A DNA stretch of 64,000 nucleotides from Hypomesus transpacificus. Taxonomy: Eukaryota > Chordata > Actinopteri > Osmeriformes > Osmeridae. Where the stretch lies: assembly GCF_021917145.1 (NCBI RefSeq), contig NC_061068.1, forward strand, positions 11,815,210 through 11,879,209, given 5' to 3'. The translations under genes were made by a program, and so were the position numbers. Shown in pieces: positions 52,715 through 64,000 of this stretch (positions are counted from its first letter, which is position 1; every line of letters starts with the position of its first letter). The notes under the pieces are model-generated. The model did not search any database, was not told where the DNA came from, and was given only the letters and a program-made list of their open reading frames with translations.

Positions 52715-53045
52715 ACCATGTTGAATGACTAAGAGGCACTTCTGGTATGGTGATGTGGACACGAGGGTAGAGTCTGTGTTCATTCACATAACACTGACGC
52801 TGTATGGCTGTGGCCCTTTTAAGTATTACTACTGCAGTACAACAAGGTTGTTGAAACCATGTTATTTTACAAGTTGGTTCTACACTAGTAAGAGCCATGT
52901 ACTGCCGGTTCCAGCCAATGGGGTTGTGTGTTTTGAGAGTTCAGGCAAGTGAGTGTTCTAACATAACAAGGGTTCTAGCCAACCATGTTCCATTATCCCA
53001 GGGGTTCTGTGTTGTTCAGTAAGCAGGTTTGATGTTTGGAGGGCT

Positions 53046-56000
53046 CTAGCTAATATCCATGTTTTCCACGGCGCTAGAGGAGGGGTCTCCCAGAATGCTG
53101 TCAAAGATGGAGGCCATCTCTGCGTTGGAGCGGATCTGGTTGGCAAAGTCAGCCATGGCAGGGCTCTTCTCCACCTCGGGGATGGTGAGCAGGGCCGCCA
53201 CTGCCCGCATGGCGGAGCGACGCAGCTCCTCCTGCTTCTCAAACTCCTGCTTCACAGAGCCAGCCTTCACCTGGGGTAAAGGGCTCACATGAGGACTGGG
53301 ATACAACTGGAAACATTCGACCATGATTACAAATAGTAGCACAGAGGACACTACCTTGAGAATGTAACCTTTACCGCTAATCATAACAAGCTAGCTTGTC
53401 ACTAGGCAGATTACAGTAGGTGTGTGTGTTTGTATTAGCCAACCACAGAGTGTGTGCAAGCTAACCTTGGTGGTGCAGGTGGCCTTCAGGGGTTCCACCA
53501 GTCTGTCCAACCTCTGGACCACAGCATCTGGACACAGAGACGACATTCTGGCCAGCATCAGGAACGTCAGCATCTATACACACACAGAAAACCACAAACT
53601 GACTAAACTGAAACAACAATAAGACTGATGACAATAAAAAAAGAGAAGCCACATGTTGTGTGAGGTTGAGTGTATGGCTCTGCCGTAAACAGTACAGTTT
53701 TTTTTCCTGCATTGAAAAGGCTGAGGTGGCCTGCCTGAGGCTTTTCTCACCTAAGCCTTTTAGTAGAAATCGGCCACAAAAAACCTTTTCATTTCATTTT
53801 TATTGCTGCAATTTGGGCATCCCACCAGCCCGTGGCTAAAGCTATTAGCATGCCACATTGTAGCCTATTTTCAACCTATTTTGAGCCAGGAAAAACCCTG
53901 CAGTAGTGGCCTGGGTGTGTGTTCCCCCCTGGTGTCATAGTGGGCAGTCTGTGTTCCTACCCTGATGTCGTAGTGGTCTTTGAGACCCTCCTCTACGTGG
54001 TCTAGGAAGATCAGCAGGTCCAGTCTGTCCAGGCAGCTGTCCAGCAGGGTGTACATGCACTCAAACGCTGCCTTCCTCACGTCCAGCCCGTCATCCACCG
54101 TGTGCTTGAATGGACCCATCTCCACCTGGCGCACACAGACACACACACAGAAATCAATCCAGACAGAAAACAGGTACCAGCTCTCAGCTTCTGTTGTCAA
54201 CTGTTCAGTAGTTATTCAGCAGAATTAGCGATTCCAACAGTTATAAAGATAACAAAAAACGTGCTGGATTATGGTCAACCACCTACATAAACAATAAATC
54301 TGTATATCTTCAGTTGTATAATGATGAGAATGATTCAATGATGAGAATGATTCATGTTTCTAGATCTTCTCATGATCTAAGTTCCACCATTCCTCCGGCC
54401 CTGACGAGCTCTGGACTCCATACCTCTCTGATGAGATCCTTGCGGATCTGTGTCTCGCTGTACAGGTGTGGTAGCACTGAGCCCAGCAGCTCGCGGATCA
54501 GACCCGGCTTATTATGGGCTGCCGAGTTGAACATCACCAAGGCAACGCGACGCACGTTGATATCCTTGTCCTGCAGAGTCTTCAGGAAGTCGCCTGGGAC
54601 AAGGAAGATGTGACAACGCCAGTGGTGTCCAAACGTGGAGTTGAGGTAGTTAAGACCACACACTAGACTAAGATGCTGTGTTTGTCTAGAAGGTTCTATC
54701 AGTGGATTAGATGTTAGTCCCAGGCTGTCATGGGCAGGAGGTCAGACAATAAGGCATCCATACCTTTTTGTTTATTCGGCTTTTAACTGCTTTCAATTCA
54801 CTTTCCAGGTTCAGTTTATTATGGACAGCTGTGAAGACCTCTGTAACATTGCATGTAGGGAGGGCTGGGTAAATGGATGTGATAATTTACCTATGCAGTC
54901 CCTCAGGAGAGTGTCTATGGGGACCGGCTGGTCAACGATGGTGAACTTGACTGCTGAGACCACTGTGCTGCGGGCCAGAGGGGAGCCTGGAAACACACAG
55001 GATCATTCACTTAAATACACACACACACACATACCTGTACCATCAGTCATCTATTCACTCACTCACCTCACACACCAGACTATCTGTTTACCTGCTGCTA
55101 GCTGCTTTTTGAGCCTGGGCAAGAGCTGGGCAGGACTGACCATGGTGAGTTTGCCCAGACACTCTGCCACCACATTCCTGGTGCCCTCCTCGGGACACTC
55201 GCAGTTCTTGGCCAACAGAGTCCAGATGGCCTCTACGTGGGACGTGAGGCTGGCAGTGGCCCCCGCACTGATCACCTCCTTCAGGGCGTGGAGGAGGAGG
55301 TACTGCCTGCGGGGCTGGCTGGAGATCTCCTGGAGCAGAAAGGGCAAGTAGTCCTCCAGGCTGCCCACACATACGTTCCCCAGGGCAGAAGAGGCCGCCC
55401 ACTTCACTTCCTCGCTGGGGGAGGACAGGGCCTCCATCAGGACCCCCTGGAGCTCCTTGTGGCCCCCCAGGCTCACGCAGCGGCCCACCTCCCCCAGGCA
55501 GAGGAGGGACAGCATCCTGGCCGGCTCAGGGGCCTGGGGGTCCTTCACCTGCCGGATCAGGCTGGACACCATGCTCTGGGCCTCTTTGGGACAGGCAGCA
55601 GACAGGGCAGCGACACACTTGGCCACAGAGTAGTAGGACTGTCTGTGGATGAGGTCTGTCTCTGGGGTCCTGTGTGGAGTGAGTAAGGGGCCGGTAAGCA
55701 ACTGGAGCAGAGGGGTGTAGCCCAAACCGCTAGCCTTGGAGAGCACTAGAGCCCTGAGAAGATCCTGGATAGCTGCCAGAGCTCCCCCCTGCAGAAGGGG
55801 GGAATGGACCAGTCTTACCACCCCGGGCAGGACGGACGCTGCTATCAGGGGAAGGGCAGGGGGGCAGGAAGAGGCCAGACTGCTGAGCAGGGTCATGCAC
55901 TCCTGGGCCACATGCATATCGCTCTCTTCCAGAAGAGCTGGCAGCTCCAGGAGCAGGGGCTCCAGCAGGGGGGCAGTGAGGCAGGAGCCGTACCCAGACA

Positions 56001-59000
56001 CCAGAACCCTCAGCCCGGACAAGGTGCCTAGCCGCAGGGCCCGCTGGTTCTTCCGGAGAAAGGATGCCAGAATAGGCATGGCCTCCCCAAGGATGGGCCT
56101 CAGGTCCACCTTCAGCGGGGAGCTGGCGACCAACATGAGGGCCTTGACGGCAGTTAACCGGGTGATCTCGTTCTTCAGGCGCTCCAGGAAGATCAGCAAG
56201 GTGGGCTGCAGCTCCGCCCCCAGCTGGTCGCCGAGGTGACACACAATGTAGCCCATACAGGAAATTGCCCTCTCCTTCACTTCCTGGTCGATGTCCGTGG
56301 CCTTCAGCCTCCGCAGGGTCCCGGAGAACACCTCTTTCACGTAGGGCTTGGCGTCGAACGCCGCCGCCCCGGGCCCTAGGGGGCGCAGCACGGTGACCAG
56401 CTGCTGGGTGACTAGCAGGGCCTCGGATGTGATCTTGTAGAAGGGGTCGTCCACGCAGAGCACCACGGGGGGAAGCAGGAGAGGCATATGGGGGTGGAAG
56501 ACCTCTGGAGGGTGGCTGAGGAGAAGCACACTGAGGAAGGCCAGGGCGTCCATCCTCATGTTGGAGGAGGTGGACTTGTCTGTCAGGGAGAAAATGATAC
56601 CTGGATGAGATAGAGACAGAAGCAAGGCTTAGGTTATAACGAGTCTGTGGGAATATCTGTTGAAGTGTGTGTGTGTGTGTGTACTGTGTACCAGGTATGA
56701 GGGTGGGGATATGCTCAGCCAGCCCTCCAGGCAGGACAGTAGACAGCTCTGTTAGCAGGCAGAAGCAGCCCTGTCTGGTCTTCATGCTCTTCTCTCTCAG
56801 CTGCCTGTGGAGAGCCTTCATCACCACGGGAACCTGGGGGACCACACAGCATCAGAGGGAGGAGGGGTCAGGCTCGTGTGTGGCCGTCACGTATGTTCCT
56901 TGGTGTGTGTGTGTGGTGTGGTGATGTCGCTACCTGTTTCCGGAGCATGGCGAGGGTGGGGTCTTCTCTGGGGTCAGAGGTCACCAGACCGGGGGGATGG
57001 CGTGTCTGCCGCAGCAACGCCACAAACGCTGTGAAGATGTCCACTCGCACGTTCTCCTCCCGCTCGCGGAAGCGCGCGAGCAAGGCGGGGCAGACGGTGG
57101 TGTAGAGGTCCAGCAGGAGGTCCCTGCGCGTGGAGATGAGCACCTCCAGACACTTGACAGATGAGCGACGAACCTTCCAGCTCATGTCATCGTCGTCACT
57201 GTACTCATCATCAGACTCTGTGAGCAGCAGGTACAGCGGGCAAGAGCAGGATACATTGGTATCAAATACACACACACACACATTACACACACACACTGCA
57301 AAAACCAGCACATAATCCCCAACAGAAACCATTTAGCTTTGTGTGTGCACCTGGGTCTTCCTCTCCATCCTGTTCCATGCTGTCTTCCAGGTCTTCCTCT
57401 GCATCATAGTTGTAGTTGGGGTCATAACTAAGGTAACGGAGACACAGCTGCATCACTTTGGCAACGTGAGGGGACATCTCCTTGGGACACCTGTCAGTTA
57501 TCAGTGGAGAGGAGAAAAATCACATGACTGCATGAAAGATTCAGCCAACTAAACTACGGTATTGAATACGACGTCGTCAACCCGACATTGTAACCATTTA
57601 GGTAGGAAAAAGTCAAAGTCAGGGCTAAGGTTATGGTTAAGATCAGCCTTGATATGAGGGTTAAAGTTGCGAGGGTTAAGGTCGGTGTTAAAAGGTTAGG
57701 GTTCCGATTATGGTTCCGGTGAGGGTTTGGGAGGTGTCACCTGTGCAGGAAGGCCTCCAGGGCCTGGAAGCACGACTCCCGCAGCTCATCATCCTCCACA
57801 GTGCAGAACCGCATCACCATGGGAACCACCTTCTCCAGGTGCTCACCTGAAACACCACGCCATGAAGGAGCACACTCACTTTGATGTCGGATAGCACGGG
57901 TGGTTTGGAATCAATGGTCTATAACATACACACACACTCTCTATATTCAGTCCATTTGCACACGCAACACACTTCCAAGGGATCTTACCAACGCGATGTC
58001 CACCCTGCCTGCTGACGGTTGCCAGGCACTGGATGTAAGTACGTGTGGTGGAGGTGGAAGGGGGTGGGGCTTGGGCCAGCTGAGCCAATAGGTGCTCAGT
58101 GAGATGGGTGAAGAGGGCGGGGCTACAGCAGGGCACCAGGTGACCCAGAGCCAGGATGGAGCGCTTCCTCACAGCCAGACGAGGGCTGGTCAGCTGACCA
58201 AGCAGAGAGGAGAGCAGGGAGGGGTGGAAACTGACCAGCGCACCACTCAGCCTGTACAGAGGAAGGAACGGCAGTGCGCTTGAGGTAAAAAGGCTGCTGG
58301 TGGAAGAAGTGAAAGTTCAGAAGTCACACCCTAAACTACAATCATGAGGCAACTTGCGGCAAAAATCGGGAATACAATTCTGGGCCTTTGAGAGGATGTC
58401 CCTCCTACCTTTCCAACATGTCTGACAGGATGTCCAGGGCCTCCAGCTGGATAGTAACATCTTCCTGTTTCCCCATGGCTCCAATCAGCTGAGAGGTGAT
58501 CTTTTTACACACACTGGCCGTCAGCGTCAGACCTGGGCATAACACAAACACACACAAAATGACAAGGGATAGGAGGATTAGGAGGAGAGAAGGAGGAGTC
58601 GAACAAAAAGGGAAGCGGAGGAAGGGAAGGAGGAAGAGCTTTGGATAAGAGCGCCTGCTAAATGACTAAATGAAAGAGGACAAAACAAAGATTGCTTATA
58701 TAGATAAGGAAGTGACAGAGAGGTCCAGGCAGGTCAGAACAGAAGGATGGGAGGAGGAAGGAGTGAAGGAGGGAGGAAAAGGATGATGAAGAACAGTAGG
58801 AAGGGGGGCTGGCCTACCTGAAGAGGAGGGGGGAAGCTCGGCGATGACTGTTTTAAGGCCCATGCTGGAGATGTCTCGAAGCTGCTCCTTGTCTGACAGC
58901 ATGTTGGAGCATAGCGTGTCCACCATGGTCTCCACCTGGTAGTCCTTCACCTTGCTCACGAGAGGAGCCAGGCTGGAGCAATCGCACACAGAACATAACA

Positions 59001-59114
59001 GATACATGCATGTATGAGAGACAGAAAAGCATGTAAGTTTTTGTAAAAAAACATACATGCCAGTCTTCTATCTGTCTGTCTGTCCAGTCTTCTATCTGTC
59101 TGACTCTCTGTCTA

Positions 59115-59172
<58 letters not shown>

Positions 59173-59783
59173 CATCCCTCGGCTTTTCTCTCTCTCCCTC
59201 TCTCTCTGTCCACTCCCATCTTTCGCTCTCTCTCTCTATCTCTATCTCTCTCTCACCATTTCACAGCCAGGTTCTGGACCTCTCCATTCTTGTCTTCCAG
59301 CAGCTTCAGCAGCATGGCCACCACCTTTCTCTCGCTGTCCTCGTCCAGCTTTATGGAGTCCTTCTGCAGCTCCACCATCAAGTCGTTGGTTGCCATGAAC
59401 CTGCAGAGGTCATAGAACACCACTGTGGTCATATTACAAATTTCTGACATAAAACCTGTCCTCATTATCAAAGGCAACATGACAATGTCATTTGAATTCC
59501 ATGGTCATACAACATGCCTCATATTCATGTCAATCTTAGCAGAACAATCTTAGTTATATCACCATTTACACAAACACACACACACACACATTTAAATCAA
59601 CTGTATTAGATTCAGGAGCCACTTGTAACATCTCAAATGTCCACTGTCTGGCCACATCAAACGGACAGTCATGGCATGATGCAGTGTCATCTCAGGCTCA
59701 TGCAAACTATCTTACCGAAAGTCTTTGTCGGTGGATGTCATTTTATCCAACAGGTTGGAGATATGGTAGGAAACAGTCGACAT
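53046..59783 (-). CDS. cand2: Cullin-associated NEDD8-dissociated protein 2 (CAND2/TIP120B), 1232 aa
   Basis: HEAT-repeat solenoid that binds unneddylated cullin-RBX1 and exchanges substrate receptors of SCF-type ubiquitin ligases; mammalian CAND2 is muscle-enriched. Coding exons: 59783-59716, 59400-59257, 58972-58818, 58532-58409, 58251-57989, 57846-57741, 57490-57351, 57217-56934, 56833-56692, 56600-55092, 54986-54891, 54593-54424, 54125-53961, 53573-53466, 53270-53046; phases agree throughout. It begins [20 protein letters not shown] and ends [11 protein letters not shown]. An acidic loop ([14 protein letters not shown]) and the conserved [20 protein letters not shown] are present. CAND2 rather than CAND1 is indicated by [35 protein letters not shown] and [13 protein letters not shown], and by the neighbouring sec13 (both human genes are at 3p25). 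One exon of 1,509 bases encodes residues about 476-978. Confidence 0.95.
58639..58672 (+). repeat. SINE tail fragment
   Basis: GGATAAGAGCGCCTGCTAAA followed by TGACTAAATG, matching the tail of the SINE at 35655-35854. No tRNA-like head is seen. Confidence 0.6.
59113..59168. repeat. (CTGT)n microsatellite
   Basis: About 13 tetranucleotide units in a cand2 intron, flanked by CT-rich sequence. Confidence 0.95.
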
Positions 59784-60234
59784 CTTGTTTCTTTAGAACT
59801 GTCACTGTCAATGCGATTTTTGTATTTCACAATATATTTTAGGAAAGACTGAAACAGAGCTTTAACCGGACAACACGGCGAAATCGGGGCGCAATAATGA
59901 CGCTCTTAGCCAAGTACAAACTAGTGGGAAACATGACACTTGTGCGATATAAATAGGTGCTAGTCAAGTTGGGGTCTAGGGGGAGTAAAATGTATACCCT
60001 GTTTCTACCGCCACCAGGTGGTCTCTATCTTCAGACTGCACAGGAACAACAGTTTTGCGGAACGTTTAAGGTGATTGCTTGTTTCCATGGGGCGGTACAT
60101 TTAGCGTACAGGCCCGGAAGTGGTACTTTGTATTGGCCGCCGTGTACTTTCGTTGCCACGTCTGTAGTTAGCGGTGTTGTTAGAAAAGCCGGCTTTGGTT
60201 TTTCATAATATTGATCGGAAGTTTAACTGCAATC
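59784..60234. promoter_or_regulatory. Shared bidirectional promoter of cand2 and sec13
   Basis: The two start codons face away from each other, 451 bases apart. The region has CpG-containing stretches (GGCGAAATCGGGGCGCAATA and GGCCGCCGTG), an ATTGG box at 60132-60136 and no TATA. This is typical of head-to-head housekeeping genes. Confidence 0.6.
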
Positions 60235-63200
60235 ATGGTGAGTACCAAGATACTCCACGTTTTTATACTCTGAGATCCTAGCTAAGTGCTGTATATGGTG
60301 ATATATAGCAAGGAGATGACTTCAATGAAAACACAGTCAACGCCTGTCATTGCTAGTTAGCTTTATAGCTGATAGTGTTTAACCTGAGTTAGCAAAGATA
60401 AGATAACACTTAATAATCCCCAGGCGGGGACATTTGGGAAGTTGTCAAGTGTTGAGTTGTGTCTGTTTAATATTAATCACAATTCTAATGTCCTTTCGTG
60501 TCATACCTGGGTGTATGAAATACAGGTTTCCGTTATTAATACGGTGGACACTTCACACGAAGACATGATCGTAAGTAACCGATTTTCAGTTGAACCAACT
60601 CTAACGTATATAGCTGTCGATTCATCCTTCTACCCTGCTCTGTCGGTCTTCTTCCTTCTCCCTGCTTCCTGCTCTCCCCTGTCTCTTTTTGTATCCGTGA
60701 GTTCGCAGAGATAAATTTAGCTCCATTCCAGTCAAGTTAACGGATAGCAGTGTTGTAACAATATTATTTGGAAACGGTGTAACCCAGTGTCCTTTAAGCG
60801 TTATGTTGAAGACAGTGTGGCGTCATTGTCGCTCTGTAGTCGAGTCTGGCTAGTGTCTAACCACCGAGCCCTCTGCAGCATGATGCTCAGATGGACTACT
60901 ACGGCACCCGGCTAGCCACATGCTCATCGGACCGCTCTGTCAAGATCTTCGACGTGAAGAATGGAGGTCAGATCCTGGTGGCAGATCTCAGAGGGTGAGT
61001 TTAAAGTTAAGGTGGTCTGGGATAGATGCCCCAAAGCATTGGTAGCACAGATGTATTAATATGTTGATTTGGATAAAAGCATGTGCTAAATAAATACAAT
61101 TTAAAATAGTCTCCTCGTTGCTGCCTTACAGCTAGTCTGCAAACACAGGATACGGGTTCAATGTGAGGGTGGCCTGTCAGTTGACACTTGATCAAGAGAC
61201 TGATCATGTCACGGCACAATTACAACTGTAGTAGGTTTCACAGTACTCACAAATGGACAGTGGCAGTTCGACAATGGACAGTTTTCAGACCCGGAGTTCA
61301 AACCTTTCTGTTCCTATCAAAGTAACAGAGGAAGGCTTTGATGTACTGCCTTGTTTATAGGACTGACCTGTGCTTTCTGTTGCCCTGGCAGCCACGAGGG
61401 CCCGGTGTGGCAGGTGGCGTGGGCTCACCCCATGTACGGGAACCTGCTGGCATCCTGCTCCTACGACCGGAAAGTCATCGTCTGGAAGGAAGAGAACGGA
61501 ACCTGGGACAAGATGTACGAGTACACTGGACACGACTCCTCAGGTACACACACACACACACACACTCACACGTCTGTGTGAATTAATGTGGCTGCAGCTA
61601 TGTTATTCATATATTAGTCCTGTTTTATAGGTGAGTGCTGGTATATTGTTTGTGTGTCTGTGTGTGTGTGTGGGTTTATTTAAACCAGTGTCTATTGTTC
61701 TGCTCTGAGCTGTGTGTGTGTGTGTCTCTCCACAGTGAACTCTGTGTGCTGGGGGCCGTATGACTTTGGTCTGATCCTGGCGTGTGGCAGCTCAGACGGA
61801 GCCATCTCCATCCTCACCTTCACCGGAGACCAGCAGTGGGACGTGAAGAAGATCAGCAATGCCCACACGGTGAGGGCGCACACGCACACTCACTAGGTTG
61901 GGTGGACAACATGGATGGCCCATCCTGCGTCAGACAGTACTATCACAAACCCTGACCGTAAACCCTGACAATCCCGGACCCCATACCCTGACCTTCCGTG
62001 AGGGTCCTCTAACCCTGACCCGTAGCCCTGCCCTCCGTGCCCTCCAGATCGGCTGTAATGCGGTGAGCTGGGCCCCGGCCGTGGTGCCAGGCAGCCTCAT
62101 TGAGCAGCCCTCGGGCCAGAAGCCCAACTACATCAAGAGGTTCGTCTCCGGAGGCTGCGACAACCTGGTCAAACTCTGGAAGTAAGTGACCTGGAGCTTG
62201 GCTGAGACTCTCATTGTTCAGTGTCGCTATCTGACACTGGAGGACGGGCCCCTTCTGTAGCATGTTCTCACCTGTCCGGAAAGGAGGGAGATTTAGCTCA
62301 AGGAGTGGAAGGAATGTTGGATTTGTACAGTAATGGAAACAATGTCATTGGCTTGCTTGCAAATGCAGCTCTCTGACTGGAGGTTTCGTGCTCTGTGCTC
62401 CTCCTCCAGGGAGGAAGATGGCCAATGGAAGGAGGACCAGAAGCTGGAGGCCCACAGCGATTGGGTGAGAGATGTGGGTTGGGCTCCATCCATCGGTCTG
62501 CCCACCAGCACCATTGCCAGCTGCTCCCAGGTAATACACACACACACACATACACACACACGCTACACACACACAGCATACTACACAACTTCAGTATCAT
62601 GGAGTCTCATCTCACTCTCCTCTTTCTTTCCTCTGTTCACCCACCCTGTCCTCCTCCACCCCTCCCCTCCCCACCCCCAGGACGGCCGGGTGTTCATCTG
62701 GACGTGTGACGACCCCTCGGGGAACACCTGGACGGCCAAGCTGCTGCACAAGTTCAATGATGTGGTCTGGCACGTCAGCTGGTCTATAACCGGAAACATC
62801 CTGGCCGTGTCCGGGGGAGACAACAAGGTTGTGTGTGTGTGTGTGTATTTACGTGTTGGGGTGTGTGTGTGTGTGCGTCCGTGTGTTGGTCAGCATGTTT
62901 GTGCGTATTGCGGATGTGTATGTTTTCATGACAGTATGTGTGTGAAATGAGTTGTGTGCATTTTTGAAAATCTGTGTGTGTCTTTGCATGTCTGTATGTG
63001 TGTGTTCAAAAGCCTCAATACACTCCAGTTGGTCACCGCTACTCAGAAACAGCGGCTGAAACTTTTTCAAAATTCACCTCCATTGTGTACTACTACTTCT
63101 TCGCTGTGTCCTGTTTCCTAGTGGAACATTGGGATCTTTGGCATACTGCCCCACGACTTCTGTTGGTTTTGCACCCTGCGTGTACGTACACCCAAGGCCT

Positions 63201-63511
63201 AGGCAGACTAACGCAGGATACGTGCAACAGCCACTCAGCGTCAAATGACTGCCTCAAGAACGCCTGTTTGTGTCTTACCATTGTAGTGTTTTGAGTGTTT
63301 CCGTGAGCGTTGGAATGTCAGCGTGTGTGTGGTCATGCGTGTTTGTATTTCTGCGTGTGTGTGTGACAATAACAAGTGCGTTCCTTGCTGTCGCTACTAG
63401 GTGACACTGTGGAAGGAGTCGGCAGACGGCCAGTGGGCCTGCATCAGCGACGTCAACAAAGGCCAGGGGGCCGTGTCCTCCATCACAGACGGACAGCAGA
63501 ACGAGCAGTGA
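60235..63511 (+). CDS. sec13: SEC13, COPII coat and nuclear pore beta-propeller, 320 aa
   Basis: WD40 propeller protein of the COPII outer coat (with SEC31), the nuclear pore Y-complex (with NUP145C/NUP96) and GATOR2. Coding exons: 60235-60237, 60526-60570, 60879-60994, 61392-61543, 61736-61869, 62048-62181, 62410-62530, 62681-62827, 63401-63511; every phase closes. The first coding exon is just ATG followed by a GTGAGT donor, so translation reads M then [17 protein letters not shown]-type blades are seen in [48 protein letters not shown] and SGGDNKVTLWKE. It ends [11 protein letters not shown]. Length matches human SEC13 (322 aa). Incomplete propeller closure by an inserted blade from the partner is a family property, not visible here. 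Confidence 0.97.
61063..61100 (+). repeat. SINE tail fragment in sec13 intron
   Basis: TTGGATAAAAGCATGTGCTA followed by AATAAATAC, a degenerate copy of the shared SINE tail. Confidence 0.5.
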
Positions 63512-64000
63512 CCCTTGACCCCACCACTGGCCCAGACCCTGAACCCCGACACCGGAATCCAAGAAAAGACAACATACTTCCTGTCCCCTGCACCAGACCA
63601 CCCAACATCCCCCCCCTCCCTCCCCACACCCAGAGCCCTAACCTGGACTGTCGGACCCTGTCCCGGACCACCAGAGCTCTCACCCCTGATTGAAACCAGG
63701 CACAGGAACAGAGACTCTTATCCTGGAGCTCCAGCTCTGCCCCACTAGCTCCAGTCCCAGCCCCAGCCTGGCCCTGGACAGTCCTAGCCCCTGGAACTTC
63801 AGACCCTGGAACTAGCCTCCATCTCTCCCTGCTACATTCCTTCCCTCAATGAGGAGAACAGTTGCACCCCCTCCCCTCCCCCCCTACCGTCTCCCAGCGC
63901 TCTGCTCCTTGGCTCCCAAAGTGTGGAAGGTTTTAGTTTAGCTGTATGGTAGAACATGTCTGACCTACCAAACTCGTGCTAACAGGTTGTCAGAATGAAA
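63512..64000 (+). other. sec13: sec13 3' UTR, running off the window
   Basis: C-rich sequence after the stop codon, including CCCCTCCCCTCCCCCCCTAC. No AATAAA is seen before the end of the window, so the transcript probably continues beyond it. Confidence 0.6.

Noticed and set aside
55730-56845. 371-residue minus-strand frame overlapping the large cand2 exon
   Set aside because: Shadow frame; the overlapping frame encodes conserved CAND2 sequence without interruption for 502 codons.

Overview
This is a vertebrate, almost certainly teleost fish, nuclear genomic window. The genes have short GT-AG introns, abundant simple repeats ((CA)n, (GTAT)n, (CT)n), tRNA-derived SINEs with the fish-type tail around GGATAAAAGCGTCTGCTAAATG, and proteins close to their human orthologues. 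A near-complete SINE at 35.65-35.85 kb resembles SINEs I associate with smelts and relatives, but that is recall and only a weak pointer to the lineage.

Layout. 1-1.5 kb: intergenic, with a SINE remnant. 1.58-3.07 kb (-): two-exon membrane protein resembling the orphan receptor GPR160. 4.37-12.7 kb (+): znf362, a six-finger C2H2 factor. 12.7-14.0 kb: convergent intergenic gap with three tRNA-derived SINE fragments. 14.0-22.3 kb (-): strip1, 21 coding exons. 22.4-22.98 kb: short gap with the strip1 promoter. 23.0-42.4 kb (-): ahcyl1 (IRBIT), 17 coding exons and an 8-kb first intron full of repeats. 43.1-49.2 kb (-): nfya, nine coding exons. 49.7-52.6 kb (+): a TATA-driven, unrecognised candidate unit whose first exon holds a 955-bp hAT-type transposon with an 8-bp target duplication. 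52.7-59.8 kb (-): cand2, 15 coding exons including one of 1.5 kb. 60.2-63.5 kb (+): sec13, nine coding exons, divergent from cand2 across about 450 bp.

The genes do not form one pathway. Four are scaffolds or regulators of signalling and ubiquitination (strip1, ahcyl1, cand2, sec13) and two are DNA-binding factors (znf362, nfya). The adjacency and direction of ahcyl1 followed by strip1 matches human 1p13.3; the other junctions join genes that lie on different human chromosomes.

Exon boundaries were read by eye. Exon lengths agree with the reading frame throughout the six well-identified genes, giving predicted products of 447 (znf362), 816 (strip1), 551 (ahcyl1), 338 (nfya), 1232 (cand2) and 320 (sec13) residues. 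The main points to follow up are the hAT insertion at a possible start codon, three in-frame tandem splice donors plus a GC-AG intron in znf362, a GPR160-like receptor that seems to lack TM7, a NAGNAG acceptor beside the PP1-docking motif of ahcyl1, and CCAAT boxes in the promoter of the CCAAT-binding factor nfya. I saw no retrovirus-like element, no CRISPR array and no intact tRNA or rRNA gene.
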